64,000 nucleotides of DNA from Nitrospirota bacterium (GTDB taxonomy: Bacteria > Nitrospirota > Nitrospiria > Nitrospirales > Nitrospiraceae), in the NCBI GenBank assembly GCA_016219645.1, contig JACRLR010000016.1, positions 434,001 to 498,000 on the forward strand, written 5' to 3'. The notes under the pieces are model-generated. The model did no database searches. It was not told the DNA's origin and worked only from the letters and a program-made list of their open reading frames with translations. Positions 25,986 to 33,125 of the stretch are shown one piece after another. The position numbers were made by a program, and so were the translations under genes. The first letter of the stretch is position 1. Each line of letters opens with the position of its first letter.

Positions 25986-26828
25986 TTACTTCGCGGCGTT
26001 CATCGCGCACCTAAAACCCGTTGATTCATTCCGAACCATCGGATCGCTGTCCACGCGGGTAAAGATTCGGACTGTCGGAGTCTCGTTTTGCCAGCCGGCT
26101 CCTCGAATGACTTTCTTTGTGCCTGTCTCCGGGCCGTTGGGGTTTTTCGCCGGACTCTTTTCATAGTAGCCGGCATCGTACCAATCATTGACCCATTCCC
26201 AGACATTGCCGGCCATATCGTAGGCGCCGAACGGGCTTTTCCCCGCTTCATAGCTTCCGACAGGCATGAGGGTCTTCTCGCCGATCCACCGTTGATTATA
26301 GTTGAGATGTTTGGCTGTGGGCTCCACATTGCCCCAGGGAAATCGCCGATCAGCAGTTCCCTTAGCTGCCTTTTCCCATTCGGCTTCGGTCGGGAGTCGT
26401 TTGTCCGCCCATTTGCAGTAGGCCTCGGCATCAAACCAGTCCACATTGATGACGGGCCTGTCGGTCAGTGAGTCTGCGATGGAGATTCCTTCCCAGAGGT
26501 TTCGCGTCGCGTTCTTAGGATTTTGTGGGACACGGTGGCCGGTGGTCTTCACGAACTCCAAATAGCGGCCGTTTGTGACCTCAAATTTATCTATAAAGAA
26601 GGTGTCCACAAACACGTCATGGCGGGGATATTCATCACGCCCACCATCCCGATCGCCTTGTGGAACACCCATCGGGAACGAGCCGGCCGGGACCTCGACC
26701 ATGGGCGCACCATCTTTAGTCGTGGGTGGTGTGAGCAGGGCCTGAGGCGGTTGGTCAGCGGCGAAAAGCAGAGGTAGGTTGAACAGCACATAGAACACCG
26801 TCGAAACAAGCGGTGGCCAGACAGACAT
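25986..26828 (-). CDS. SUMF1/FGE-fold exported protein 4
   Basis: The start is taken at the ATG reading MSVWPPLVST (280 aa), because GAAGGAG lies just upstream; the TTG seven codons earlier would include that ribosome site. A signal peptide (to about residue 25, LLFAADQ) precedes a SUMF1 fold: VPAGSFPMGVPQGDRDGG, DKRLPTEAEWEKAAKG, PWGN, GNVWEWVNDWYD, RGAGWQNE, GFRCAM. The FGE cysteine pair is absent (RVDSDPMVRNEST). It is more like general SUMF1 proteins than the duplicated pair at 13317 and 23797. It lies upstream of the HtrA-like protease on the minus strand with about 70 bases between them, so they may be co-transcribed. Confidence 0.82.
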   Translation of the reverse strand: MSVWPPLVSTVFYVLFNLPLLFAADQPPQALLTPPTTKDGAPMVEVPAGSFPMGVPQGDRDGGRDEYPRHDVFVDTFFIDKFEVTNGRYLEFVKTTGHRVPQNPKNATRNLWEGISIADSLTDRPVINVDWFDAEAYCKWADKRLPTEAEWEKAAKGTADRRFPWGNVEPTAKHLNYNQRWIGEKTLMPVGSYEAGKSPFGAYDMAGNVWEWVNDWYDAGYYEKSPAKNPNGPETGTKKVIRGAGWQNETPTVRIFTRVDSDPMVRNESTGFRCAMNAAK

Positions 26829-27359
26829 CGATGTAGACTCCTTCTTCAAGGTTGGGAACGAGAGTATCGTACCATAGAAAGAACGAACCCAAAACCCGGA
26901 AAGTAGGCCAAGGGTTGCTTGAAGAAATAGCTGGCGGCGTGGTCCTTGACCCTTCCCTGAGAACTAGCCCGCATTATTCATGACTCTTCTGCTGCAATCG
27001 CCGATCCGCTGTTGCGACACGCCGGCGGCCGGCGGGCTCGCCCCTTAGACCTTCGACGTACTGCATGAGTACGCCTCAGGTCCTCCGGGCTCCGCGCGCC
27101 GGTCTCACGACGCGGCTTGGCGATTTCGCCACGAACAGTCATGAATAATGCGGGCTAGACCACGCTATGCTGGAAAGCCGATGCCTCTGACAAATGATTC
27201 CATTGCGGCTGTTTGCCCTCGGAAGGCGAGGTGCTTTCTCGGAGGGAACAGCGTATTCTGCTGACGCCTCCTCGATGTGAGCACGGAGGAGGCCTCGGAA
27301 ATTGAAGGAAGCCTCTTTCTGGAAATCAACAAGGCCGTGACCTCCTCCAGTGAGACCTG
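26829..27359. other. Intergenic region with a large palindromic element
   Basis: These 531 bases separate two divergent SUMF1 genes. The middle is taken by the palindrome at 26965-27157. On either side only short frames without family likeness were found. Promoters for both genes must lie here but no strong match was identified. Confidence 0.5.
26965..27157. repeat. 193-bp palindromic element with perfect 20-bp terminal inverted repeats
   Basis: TAGCCCGCATTATTCATGAC at 26965-26984 is the exact reverse complement of 27138-27157. The interior continues as an imperfect palindrome (TCGCCGATCCGCTGTTGCGA against its counterpart near 27,110-27,130), so the whole element can fold into one long hairpin centred near 27,070. 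There is no reading frame of note and no clear target-site duplication. Confidence 0.8.
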
Positions 27360-28274
27360 ATGCGACACAGGTTTATTTGGCGTGCAATCACTCTCTCCCT
27401 CCTGATCATCATGGGAAGCCTACAGGACGCAGGGGCTGGGTCGAGGCCATCACCGGAACTGGCCCGCCATTTGACCAGGATCGCGGGGTTGGCCAAGTCG
27501 TCACCGTTGGTGACCATCCCAGCCGGTCCGTTCTTGCTCGGCAGCAAGCGAGTGGACGACGATCCCTATGGGAACTGGACACAGTTCGACGACACTGAAC
27601 TTCCCCAACATCGAGTCTGGCTGGACACCTACGTGATGGATCGCGATGAAGTGAGCCTTGGGGAATACCTGGCATTCTTACAACAGCGAAAGCTCCATCC
27701 GTCGGACGAACTGCAGAAACTGATCTGGCACGTCATCACAATCCACTCTGTCGAGGACCAGACCCTCAGCCGGTGGCCCGCGCTCTATGTCACATGGGCC
27801 GAGGCGAAAGACTTCTGCGTGGCAAAGAGTGCAAGGCTTCCAACTGAAGCGGAATGGGAAAAAGCAGCGCGGGGGTCCGAAGGCGGCCTATTCCCCTGGG
27901 GTACAACCGCTCCCAACCCCACCGTCTCCATGTTCGGCCAGCACCACGTCCATGAGATCCCCATTCTCGCGGCAGTGGATTCGCATGAGGCCGGCAAGAG
28001 CCCCTATGGTCTCCATCACATGGCGGGAAATGTCGCCGAATGGGTCCAAGATTGGTTCGGGCCCGATTACTATGCGTATATGCCGGAGCGCAATCCACCG
28101 GGCCCGACCAGCGGGCGATACAAAAGTGTTCGCGGCGGCTCGTGGAAAAGTCACCAGGTCATGCTCCGAACGGCGACCCGTGGTGGCTCAGTGCCCGATC
28201 AACGTTTGGCTACAATCGGCTTCCGCTGTGCGAAATCACCTGTCCCTGATGACCAACCCTTCAGCGCAAAGTAG
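27360..28274 (+). CDS. SUMF1/FGE-fold exported protein 5
   Basis: The 304-residue protein has a signal peptide (hydrophobic about residues 8-20, then QDAGAGS) and a SUMF1 fold: IPAGPFLLGSKR, SARLPTEAEWEKAARG, PWGTTAP, GNVAEWVQDWFG, RGGSWKSH, GFRCAKS. As in the other copies the FGE cysteine pair is missing. The segment between the first and second blocks (about residues 95-135) is longer and more hydrophilic than in its paralogues. It is transcribed toward the small cupredoxin gene but is separated from it by 350 bases that contain a strong promoter, so it is probably a single-gene unit. Confidence 0.8.
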   Translation: MRHRFIWRAITLSLLIIMGSLQDAGAGSRPSPELARHLTRIAGLAKSSPLVTIPAGPFLLGSKRVDDDPYGNWTQFDDTELPQHRVWLDTYVMDRDEVSLGEYLAFLQQRKLHPSDELQKLIWHVITIHSVEDQTLSRWPALYVTWAEAKDFCVAKSARLPTEAEWEKAARGSEGGLFPWGTTAPNPTVSMFGQHHVHEIPILAAVDSHEAGKSPYGLHHMAGNVAEWVQDWFGPDYYAYMPERNPPGPTSGRYKSVRGGSWKSHQVMLRTATRGGSVPDQRLATIGFRCAKSPVPDDQPFSAK

Positions 28275-28624
28275 ACCTTAGCTCGTGCCGCTGCACAGGA
28301 GTCAATGAAATTGCTTGGGTTGACCAGAGCAACAAATGGCCAGACTGGCAAGACGGGTTGAAGGCAGAAATGTTTGGAGCTTCGAGCTTTGTGTCGCGCA
28401 TGGCTTGCTAAACGGGCATTTTCACCCTCTTGTTTGAGATTGACAGGATGCGGTAGGATTTTATATATATACTCGATCCTAGACTAGAATCCCCAGTTTG
28501 TCGTCGATCGAGCACACCAGAGAGGAGGCCGTTCCCTACCTTTCTCTCATCTGGCCGGTGGATAAAGGAAGGGAACAGCGAGCTAGTACTCGGATAATAT
28601 CGTTAATCACAAGGAGGCAGTTAT
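28275..28624. other. Promoter and leader region of the small cupredoxin
   Basis: The 350 bases contain no gene. They hold a strong sigma-70-like promoter (28440-28469) and a leader of about 145 bases ending in the ribosome site AAGGAGG (28611-28617). Confidence 0.5.
28440..28469 (+). promoter_or_regulatory. Strong sigma-70-like promoter of the small cupredoxin
   Basis: TTGACA (28440-28445) is followed by an alternating TATATATATA tract. Counting from 28462 gives TATATA at 16-base spacing, and from 28464 at 18-base spacing. It is one of the best promoter matches in the window. Confidence 0.6.
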
Positions 28625-29419
28625 ATGAAAAGTGCGCTATCAATCATGTTGGGTGTGGCAGCCGTCGCGTTCATCGCGGCGCCTTTCACCTCGTTTGCAG
28701 GTGGAACGATTGCCGGGAAGGTGACTTATGGGGGAAAGGCAGAACAGAAGGAATTCTTGTTCTCGAAGTTCCCCAACCCGGGTTTTTGTCCAAAGAACCC
28801 GCATAAGGAACTGATCGATGGAGATAAGCGGTTCCTCAAGCAGATTGAAGTCGGCAAGGATGGCGGCCTCAAGAACGCGGTCGTGGCCGTGGTCGACATC
28901 GAGGACAAGGCATTCATGGATGGGTATCAGGGCACTGAAGTGGTTGCAGAGTTCTGCGAGTTCATGCCCTTCGCCGGCGTGGTGGTGAACAACAAGTCTT
29001 TCAAGGTTGAGAACCATGATGCCGATCCGGATGATCCAAAGTCGGTGCAGGGTGTACTTCACAATCCGCATAGCTTTGTCGTGAAGGGCACCAGCTCAGC
29101 CACCGGTTTCAACATCGGTTTGGCCAAGAAGGGTGACAAGCTCGACAAGCCGGTGGTGTTTCGTGGCGGAGCGGAAAAGGATGGTTACTATCGGTTACAG
29201 TGCGACCAGCATGAGTTCATGCAGGGCTTCTATCTCCCTGTGTCGAATCCGCACTTTGCCGTGGTGAAGGACGATGGATCCTTCGAGATCAAGGATGTGC
29301 CGGCCGGCAAGCACAAGGTGGTGGCCTGGCATCCATTCGCTGCCAAGGGTAAGAAGGTGGAGTTCGAGGTCGATGTGGCAGATGGCGGAACCGCCAACCT
29401 CAAGGCTGAAATCAAGTAA
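28625..29419 (+). CDS. Small periplasmic cupredoxin-like protein
   Basis: The 264-residue protein starts at ATG 28625 after AAGGAGG and has a clean signal peptide (MKSALSIMLGVAAVAFIAAP, cleavage near SFAGG). Likely type-1 copper ligands are H146 or H149 (LHNPHSF) and C193, H196, M199 (LQCDQHEFM), with the plastocyanin-type spacing. The end (VPAGKHKVVAWHPF) is carboxypeptidase-regulatory-like. It is a distant, shorter relative of the cupredoxins at 9730 and 21772, with many Lys residues. A strong promoter, a separate leader and a strong terminator mark it as an independently and probably highly expressed gene, as expected for a bulk electron carrier. The partner is not known. Confidence 0.78.
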   Translation: MKSALSIMLGVAAVAFIAAPFTSFAGGTIAGKVTYGGKAEQKEFLFSKFPNPGFCPKNPHKELIDGDKRFLKQIEVGKDGGLKNAVVAVVDIEDKAFMDGYQGTEVVAEFCEFMPFAGVVVNNKSFKVENHDADPDDPKSVQGVLHNPHSFVVKGTSSATGFNIGLAKKGDKLDKPVVFRGGAEKDGYYRLQCDQHEFMQGFYLPVSNPHFAVVKDDGSFEIKDVPAGKHKVVAWHPFAAKGKKVEFEVDVADGGTANLKAEIK

Positions 29420-29456
29420 GCCGACGTTTCCTAATTAGCGGGATAACCCGCAATCG

Positions 29457-29492
29457 AAGGGCAGCGGAGCAATCCGCTGCCCTTTGTGTTTT
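29457..29492 (+). terminator. Rho-independent terminator of the small cupredoxin gene
   Basis: AGGGCAGCGGA, a GCAA loop and TCCGCTGCCCT form a perfect 11-bp stem followed by TTGTGTTTT, 38 bases after the stop codon. Confidence 0.85.
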
Positions 29493-29585
29493 CCCACCGG
29501 ACACAAGGTTTTTGCCGCCTTGCCTTTCAGTTTCCGATCTAGGTAAGATGCTGAGTTTCAAAGCGATTTGCTTAAGGGGCTTGGT

Positions 29586-30575
29586 GTGTCACGAGAGCTC
29601 TCGCTCGCAGAAGTCTTTCAGCTCGGGTATTACTGGGAGACGAAAATTTTGCTCACGGCTGTCAGGCTGGATGTGTTTTCTGCCTTGGATGGGAAGCAGA
29701 AAACTCTCCCTGATTTGGCCGGTCGTCTTGGTGCCCATCGAGAGACACTGGGGCTGCTCTTGAATGCCCTTGTCGCGATGCGGCTGTTGAAGAAGGATGG
29801 AGATTGTTACGAAAACGCGGTGGTTGCAGCCACCCATCTGGTCCGCAGTTCTGCTCAGTATGTCGGGCATCTCCTCCTCCTTCACGATGCGGAATGGGAC
29901 AACTGGGGCAAACTGGAACAGACGATTCGTACGGGAAAGCGGTTAGTCGACCGGCACGTGTTCGAGACCGATCCTGATTTAGGCAGCAACGTGTTGGCAG
30001 TACTCCATCGGATTGGACAGCAGAGCGGGCCGGATCTTGCCAAGCGGCTGCAACTGAGTGGGCCGGTTCGATTTCTGGACCTGGGAGGCGGGGCCGGGAC
30101 GAACGCGATTGCCTTTTGCCGGACCTATCCGGAGCTGAGCGCCACGGTGTTCGATTTGCCTGCGACGCTCCAACTCACGGAACGAACGGTCAAAGAGGCT
30201 GGGTTAGAATCGAGAATTGCGTTGCTCCCTGGCGATTTTAACAAGGATGGGCTGGGTGGACCCTACGATGTCGCCCTGATGTCAGACATCCTGCACTATC
30301 AAGATTTTTCGACGAACGCATCCTTGGTCAAGCGGGTCTGGGCCCATTTGGCGCCAGGCGGCCGGTTGGTCATCAAGGATCGATTCTTAAATGAGGCAGG
30401 AACCGGCCCAGCCTGGACAACCGCATTTGCAGTCCACATTCTGGTGAATACAGAACAGGGTGGTTGCTACAAGGCAGCAGATGCCATTCAGTGGATGGGG
30501 GACGCCGGCTTTGCAGGCGTTACGGAGCTGGAGCCTTCCGCGGTTGTGCAGGGCGTAAAGGGTTATGAAGCCTGA
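29586..30575 (+). CDS. SAM-dependent O-methyltransferase (class I, dimerising)
   Basis: I prefer GTG 29586 (329 aa), which follows AAGGGG by seven bases; TTG 29568 would add six residues. The N-terminal helical part (about 1-90) resembles the dimerisation domain of O-methyltransferase family 2 (acetylserotonin/hydroxyindole type). The SAM-binding motif VRFLDLGGGAGTNAIAF lies near residues 160-176, followed by a conserved acidic VFDLPATLQ and by SDILHYQDF and LAPGGRLVIKD. The usual catalytic histidine is not obvious, so the substrate and even methyl transfer to oxygen are uncertain. Similar genes occur in tetrapyrrole and pigment pathways. It is followed by a palindromic AACCAAA repeat and then the DUF420 gene in the same direction. 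Confidence 0.75.
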   Translation: MSRELSLAEVFQLGYYWETKILLTAVRLDVFSALDGKQKTLPDLAGRLGAHRETLGLLLNALVAMRLLKKDGDCYENAVVAATHLVRSSAQYVGHLLLLHDAEWDNWGKLEQTIRTGKRLVDRHVFETDPDLGSNVLAVLHRIGQQSGPDLAKRLQLSGPVRFLDLGGGAGTNAIAFCRTYPELSATVFDLPATLQLTERTVKEAGLESRIALLPGDFNKDGLGGPYDVALMSDILHYQDFSTNASLVKRVWAHLAPGGRLVIKDRFLNEAGTGPAWTTAFAVHILVNTEQGGCYKAADAIQWMGDAGFAGVTELEPSAVVQGVKGYEA

Positions 30576-30588
30576 GAATCGGATGGTT

Positions 30589-30656
30589 GTTTTGGTTTGT
30601 TTCGTTTGTTTGGTTGTCGGAGCTAACCAAACAAACCAAATGAACCAAATAAACCA
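30589..30656. repeat. AACCAAA-type heptad palindrome, copy 1
   Basis: A T/G-rich arm (GGTTTGTTTCGTTTGTTTGG) is followed by GTCGGAGCT and by an A/C-rich arm of degenerate heptads (AACCAAACAAACCAAATGAA), giving a long weak hairpin. It lies directly after the methyltransferase stop codon. A related one lies at 35694-35792. Confidence 0.7.
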
Positions 30657-30673
30657 CGACCAACAGGGCCCCC

Positions 30674-31390
30674 ATGCTTGAATGGCTGAAGGAGCCGGGG
30701 TTTTTTGGAACCCACGCCACGGTTGGTGCGGACATGAGCCAGCTTATGGCCACGTTCTTTACCGGGCTTTTCGTGGTCGGTTGGATCCAGGCGAAGAAAC
30801 GTCGGGCAGATGCCCATCATTGGATGATGTTCGGCGGGATGATCGCCATGGTCGCGTTCTTCATCAGCTACTACCTCTTTCGTCAATTAGGGGTGTTGGC
30901 CTTTGAAGGGAAGGAAGGCTTTGGCGGGTCCCAAGCGCTCTATGATTATGTCTTCATTCCCGTGTTGACGATACACATTATCCTGGTCATTCTCGGACTG
31001 ATCATGGCGGTCTACATGATCGTGCTGGGTTTTCGCGCACAACAAGTGATAGACGGTGTACGCACCCTCAAGGAGACCCTGTTGCTCACGACTTGGAAGA
31101 AAATCGGATTGATCTTCGGCACGCTCACGGCACTGATCATGCTGTTGTTTATCTCGCGCGTCGTCACGGCCGATTTCTCGATGCGGAAATTCGAAGTCTA
31201 TGTCTCATTGCTGGCTGTGATCGCCATCGTGTTCGTGGTCGAAATGACGATTCAACGGATCTGGCCGAACGGGGCGCGACGCCATCGGGCGCTGGGACTG
31301 TTCACGATGGTCGTGTATTGCATCCTCTTTGTGACCGGGACCACCACCTACACGATGCTCTATCTCTTGTACCCGGGGAAGATCGGATGA
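30674..31390 (+). CDS. DUF420-family membrane protein
   Basis: The 238-residue protein has six to seven hydrophobic segments and no signal peptide. Conserved histidines lie at helix ends as in DUF420/CtaM-like proteins: HHWMMFGGM, then FISYYLFRQ, FIPVLTIHIILVILGL and finally RRHRALGLFTMVVYCILFVT. DUF420 proteins sit in the cytoplasmic membrane near heme-copper oxidase genes; the related CtaM is needed for oxidase maturation. This copy is longer than typical members, with an extra central loop. Position two genes upstream of a bd-like oxidase suggests that it helps assemble or feed that oxidase, but a direct quinol or heme function is possible too. Confidence 0.72.
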   Translation: MLEWLKEPGFFGTHATVGADMSQLMATFFTGLFVVGWIQAKKRRADAHHWMMFGGMIAMVAFFISYYLFRQLGVLAFEGKEGFGGSQALYDYVFIPVLTIHIILVILGLIMAVYMIVLGFRAQQVIDGVRTLKETLLLTTWKKIGLIFGTLTALIMLLFISRVVTADFSMRKFEVYVSLLAVIAIVFVVEMTIQRIWPNGARRHRALGLFTMVVYCILFVTGTTTYTMLYLLYPGKIG

Positions 31391-31485
31391 TTGATGGGTG
31401 ATTTGTCATGAGTGATCGGTACGCAATACGGCGGTGGCGGATATTCTCGTGTTCCGAGACCCCTCACGCCTCACGGTATTTTGTC

Positions 31486-31980
31486 ATGTTGACCTGTGGT
31501 TGCGGTCGCTGGATGCATACAGAGGGAGTTGAAGAACGTTCGTACGGTGATGGAACGATCCAGTGGTTCATTCGAACAGAATGTCGTGGCTGTGGGCTCA
31601 AAGTGGGAGTTGATGTCCCTGCCGGTCAAACCGGCGGACTCGTCGATCGGATCATGTGGACCGATGAGGCGATCCATCGGTTGGATCGCATGCCCCCGTA
31701 TCTTGCCCCACTCGTGCGAGGCGAGGTCGAGCAAGATGTCCGGGGGAGGGGAGAGAGAGTCGTGACCTACGACCTGTTGCTTCGTCCAAGAACAGGTGAG
31801 CGAATCGAGTGGGATCTTGATGCCGAACGTCGATTGGACAGAGTGCCGGCTCCGGTACGTGCCATGGCCCGTGTCGAATTGGAGAGGACTGCGGCGGATC
31901 GCGGGGAAACGCGTATCACCGTAGCGCTGATGGAAGAAGTGAAGGCGCGCTATTTCGGAATGGGAGCACAGAAGACGTAA
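31486..31980 (+). CDS. Zinc-ribbon protein with two PCP_red-like domains
   Basis: I prefer ATG 31486 (164 aa). The upstream in-frame ATG at 31408 would add 26 residues encoded by the CCTCACGCCTCACGG simple repeat. The N-terminus has four cysteines as CGC and CRGC (about residues 4-36), a likely small metal-binding ribbon. Two consecutive PCP_red-type helical domains follow. The first runs from MWTDEAIHRLDRMPPYLAPL. The second, clearer one runs from WDLDAERRLDRVPAPVRAMA to ITVALMEEVKARYFGMG. PCP_red was named from the C-terminus of light-independent protochlorophyllide reductase subunit B, but short forms occur in non-phototrophs with unknown role. The protein is cytoplasmic and encoded between two membrane proteins of the oxidase region. 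Confidence 0.68.
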   Translation: MLTCGCGRWMHTEGVEERSYGDGTIQWFIRTECRGCGLKVGVDVPAGQTGGLVDRIMWTDEAIHRLDRMPPYLAPLVRGEVEQDVRGRGERVVTYDLLLRPRTGERIEWDLDAERRLDRVPAPVRAMARVELERTAADRGETRITVALMEEVKARYFGMGAQKT

Positions 31981-32038
31981 GGGGTGAGGCGTCAGGGGTA
32001 AGGCGAGAACAACGGAGGCCCGTCACCTTACGCCTCAC
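31981..32038. repeat. GTGAGGCGTAAGG-type simple repeat hairpin
   Basis: GTGAGGCGTCAGGGGTAAGG follows the stop codon, and the opposite-orientation block CCTTACGCCTCACGG (32024-32038) ends nine bases before the next start codon. Related blocks occur at 31461-31477 and at 2602-2628. It is an inverted arrangement of a degenerate short repeat. Confidence 0.55.
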
Positions 32039-32047
32039 GGAATTAGT

Positions 32048-33121
32048 ATGCTGCATCGGATGGCATTACGAGTGTTACCCAGTCTGAGTTTGGCCGTCAC
32101 AGAAGATTCTGTGCGCAAGAAGAAGCGGATTGTCATGTTTGTGCCGGGGCTCGTGGCGTTCGCTGTCTATCGGTTGGCTAAACTCCTGTTGCCTCTGTCC
32201 GAACCGATCGTGTTGTTGATGGTCAGCGGTCTCGTCTCGTTGGTCACAGCTTTCCTGGCCTATCGTGTCGGCCGTGCCACTCCATGGAGCAGGATTGTTC
32301 GAGAGGACAAGACTCAGTTGCTGTTCTGGCTTGGCGGCTGGATTGGGTTTGTGTATGGGGTCCAGTTGTCTCTGCTGGTTCTGGCCTTGCTCTGGCTTGT
32401 TGGATATGACTATCTCAAACATCCGGATGGGCCGGCCATGATGGCCATCATTATTTCCTGCACGTCTGTTGCACGTGACGCTTTCGAGATCGGGCATGTA
32501 CGAAAAATCGCCCTCATGGGCCGTCCGTTCCCGACATTTCCTGACGGGGCGGCCCTCCGCACGATGGTAGGCAGCTTTGCAATTGGACTTGTTCCGTGGG
32601 TTGCGACCGGGCTCATCGTCGGCGCGCTGGGCGCCTCGTTGGGCCACCTGGTCGAGGCCTATCAGGGCGCGGCCATTGTTCAGCTGTCCGCGGTGGCGTT
32701 GTTGGGGGGCGGGGTCGCACTCTGTGCTCACTTCGGCGGGCTTCGCCCGCACGCATCATGGATTCAAGGACTCGTACGGACAAAAGCGGGTGAATTGCTC
32801 AAGTATTGGTGGTGGCCAGGGCTTTCCTTTGCCGCGACCTACTATCTGGTTGCTGCGGGCTGTGTGATTTTCCTCTTGAAGCAACCGGGAATTCCCACAG
32901 CCTATGCGATGGCTGCAGGCGGATTCGTGACTGGTATGATGGCGCTCTATTGTTACTATCTTGGATTTCGCCGGCACATAGAAGAGCAACAGGGGCACAC
33001 GATGTCAAGCGCGCTGCTCAGATGTCCCTTCGTCATGGGAATTCTCGGCAAATCACCGGGGACAGGGATTTCAGCATCGGCTGGCGCTGGTACAGGCTCC
33101 GTTTCCGGCTCGAAAGTATAA
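32048..33121 (+). CDS. Multispanning membrane protein of unknown family
   Basis: The 357-residue protein has about eight hydrophobic segments beginning near residue 30 (IVMFVPGLVAFAVYRLAKLL). A cytoplasmic-looking loop carries a possible histidine pair (FEIGHVRKIALMG, then HFGGLRPHASW). The last 30 residues are Gly/Ser-rich and polar. No family motif is recognised. It ends four bases before the bd-like oxidase gene, so the two are almost certainly co-transcribed and perhaps translationally coupled. It may be an accessory or second membrane subunit (a CydB-like role), but no CydB motif is visible. Confidence 0.55.
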   Translation: MLHRMALRVLPSLSLAVTEDSVRKKKRIVMFVPGLVAFAVYRLAKLLLPLSEPIVLLMVSGLVSLVTAFLAYRVGRATPWSRIVREDKTQLLFWLGGWIGFVYGVQLSLLVLALLWLVGYDYLKHPDGPAMMAIIISCTSVARDAFEIGHVRKIALMGRPFPTFPDGAALRTMVGSFAIGLVPWVATGLIVGALGASLGHLVEAYQGAAIVQLSAVALLGGGVALCAHFGGLRPHASWIQGLVRTKAGELLKYWWWPGLSFAATYYLVAAGCVIFLLKQPGIPTAYAMAAGGFVTGMMALYCYYLGFRRHIEEQQGHTMSSALLRCPFVMGILGKSPGTGISASAGAGTGSVSGSKV

Positions 33122-33125
33122 GTCC

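Noticed and set aside
27165-27368. Minus-strand 67-codon frame near the large palindrome
   Set aside because: It overlaps the start of the SUMF1 gene on the other strand and has no recognisable motif.
32048-33121. CydB subunit for bd-like oxidase 1
   Set aside because: The protein has about eight helices and lies next to the oxidase gene, but no CydB sequence motif could be recognised, so only a general membrane-protein call is given.
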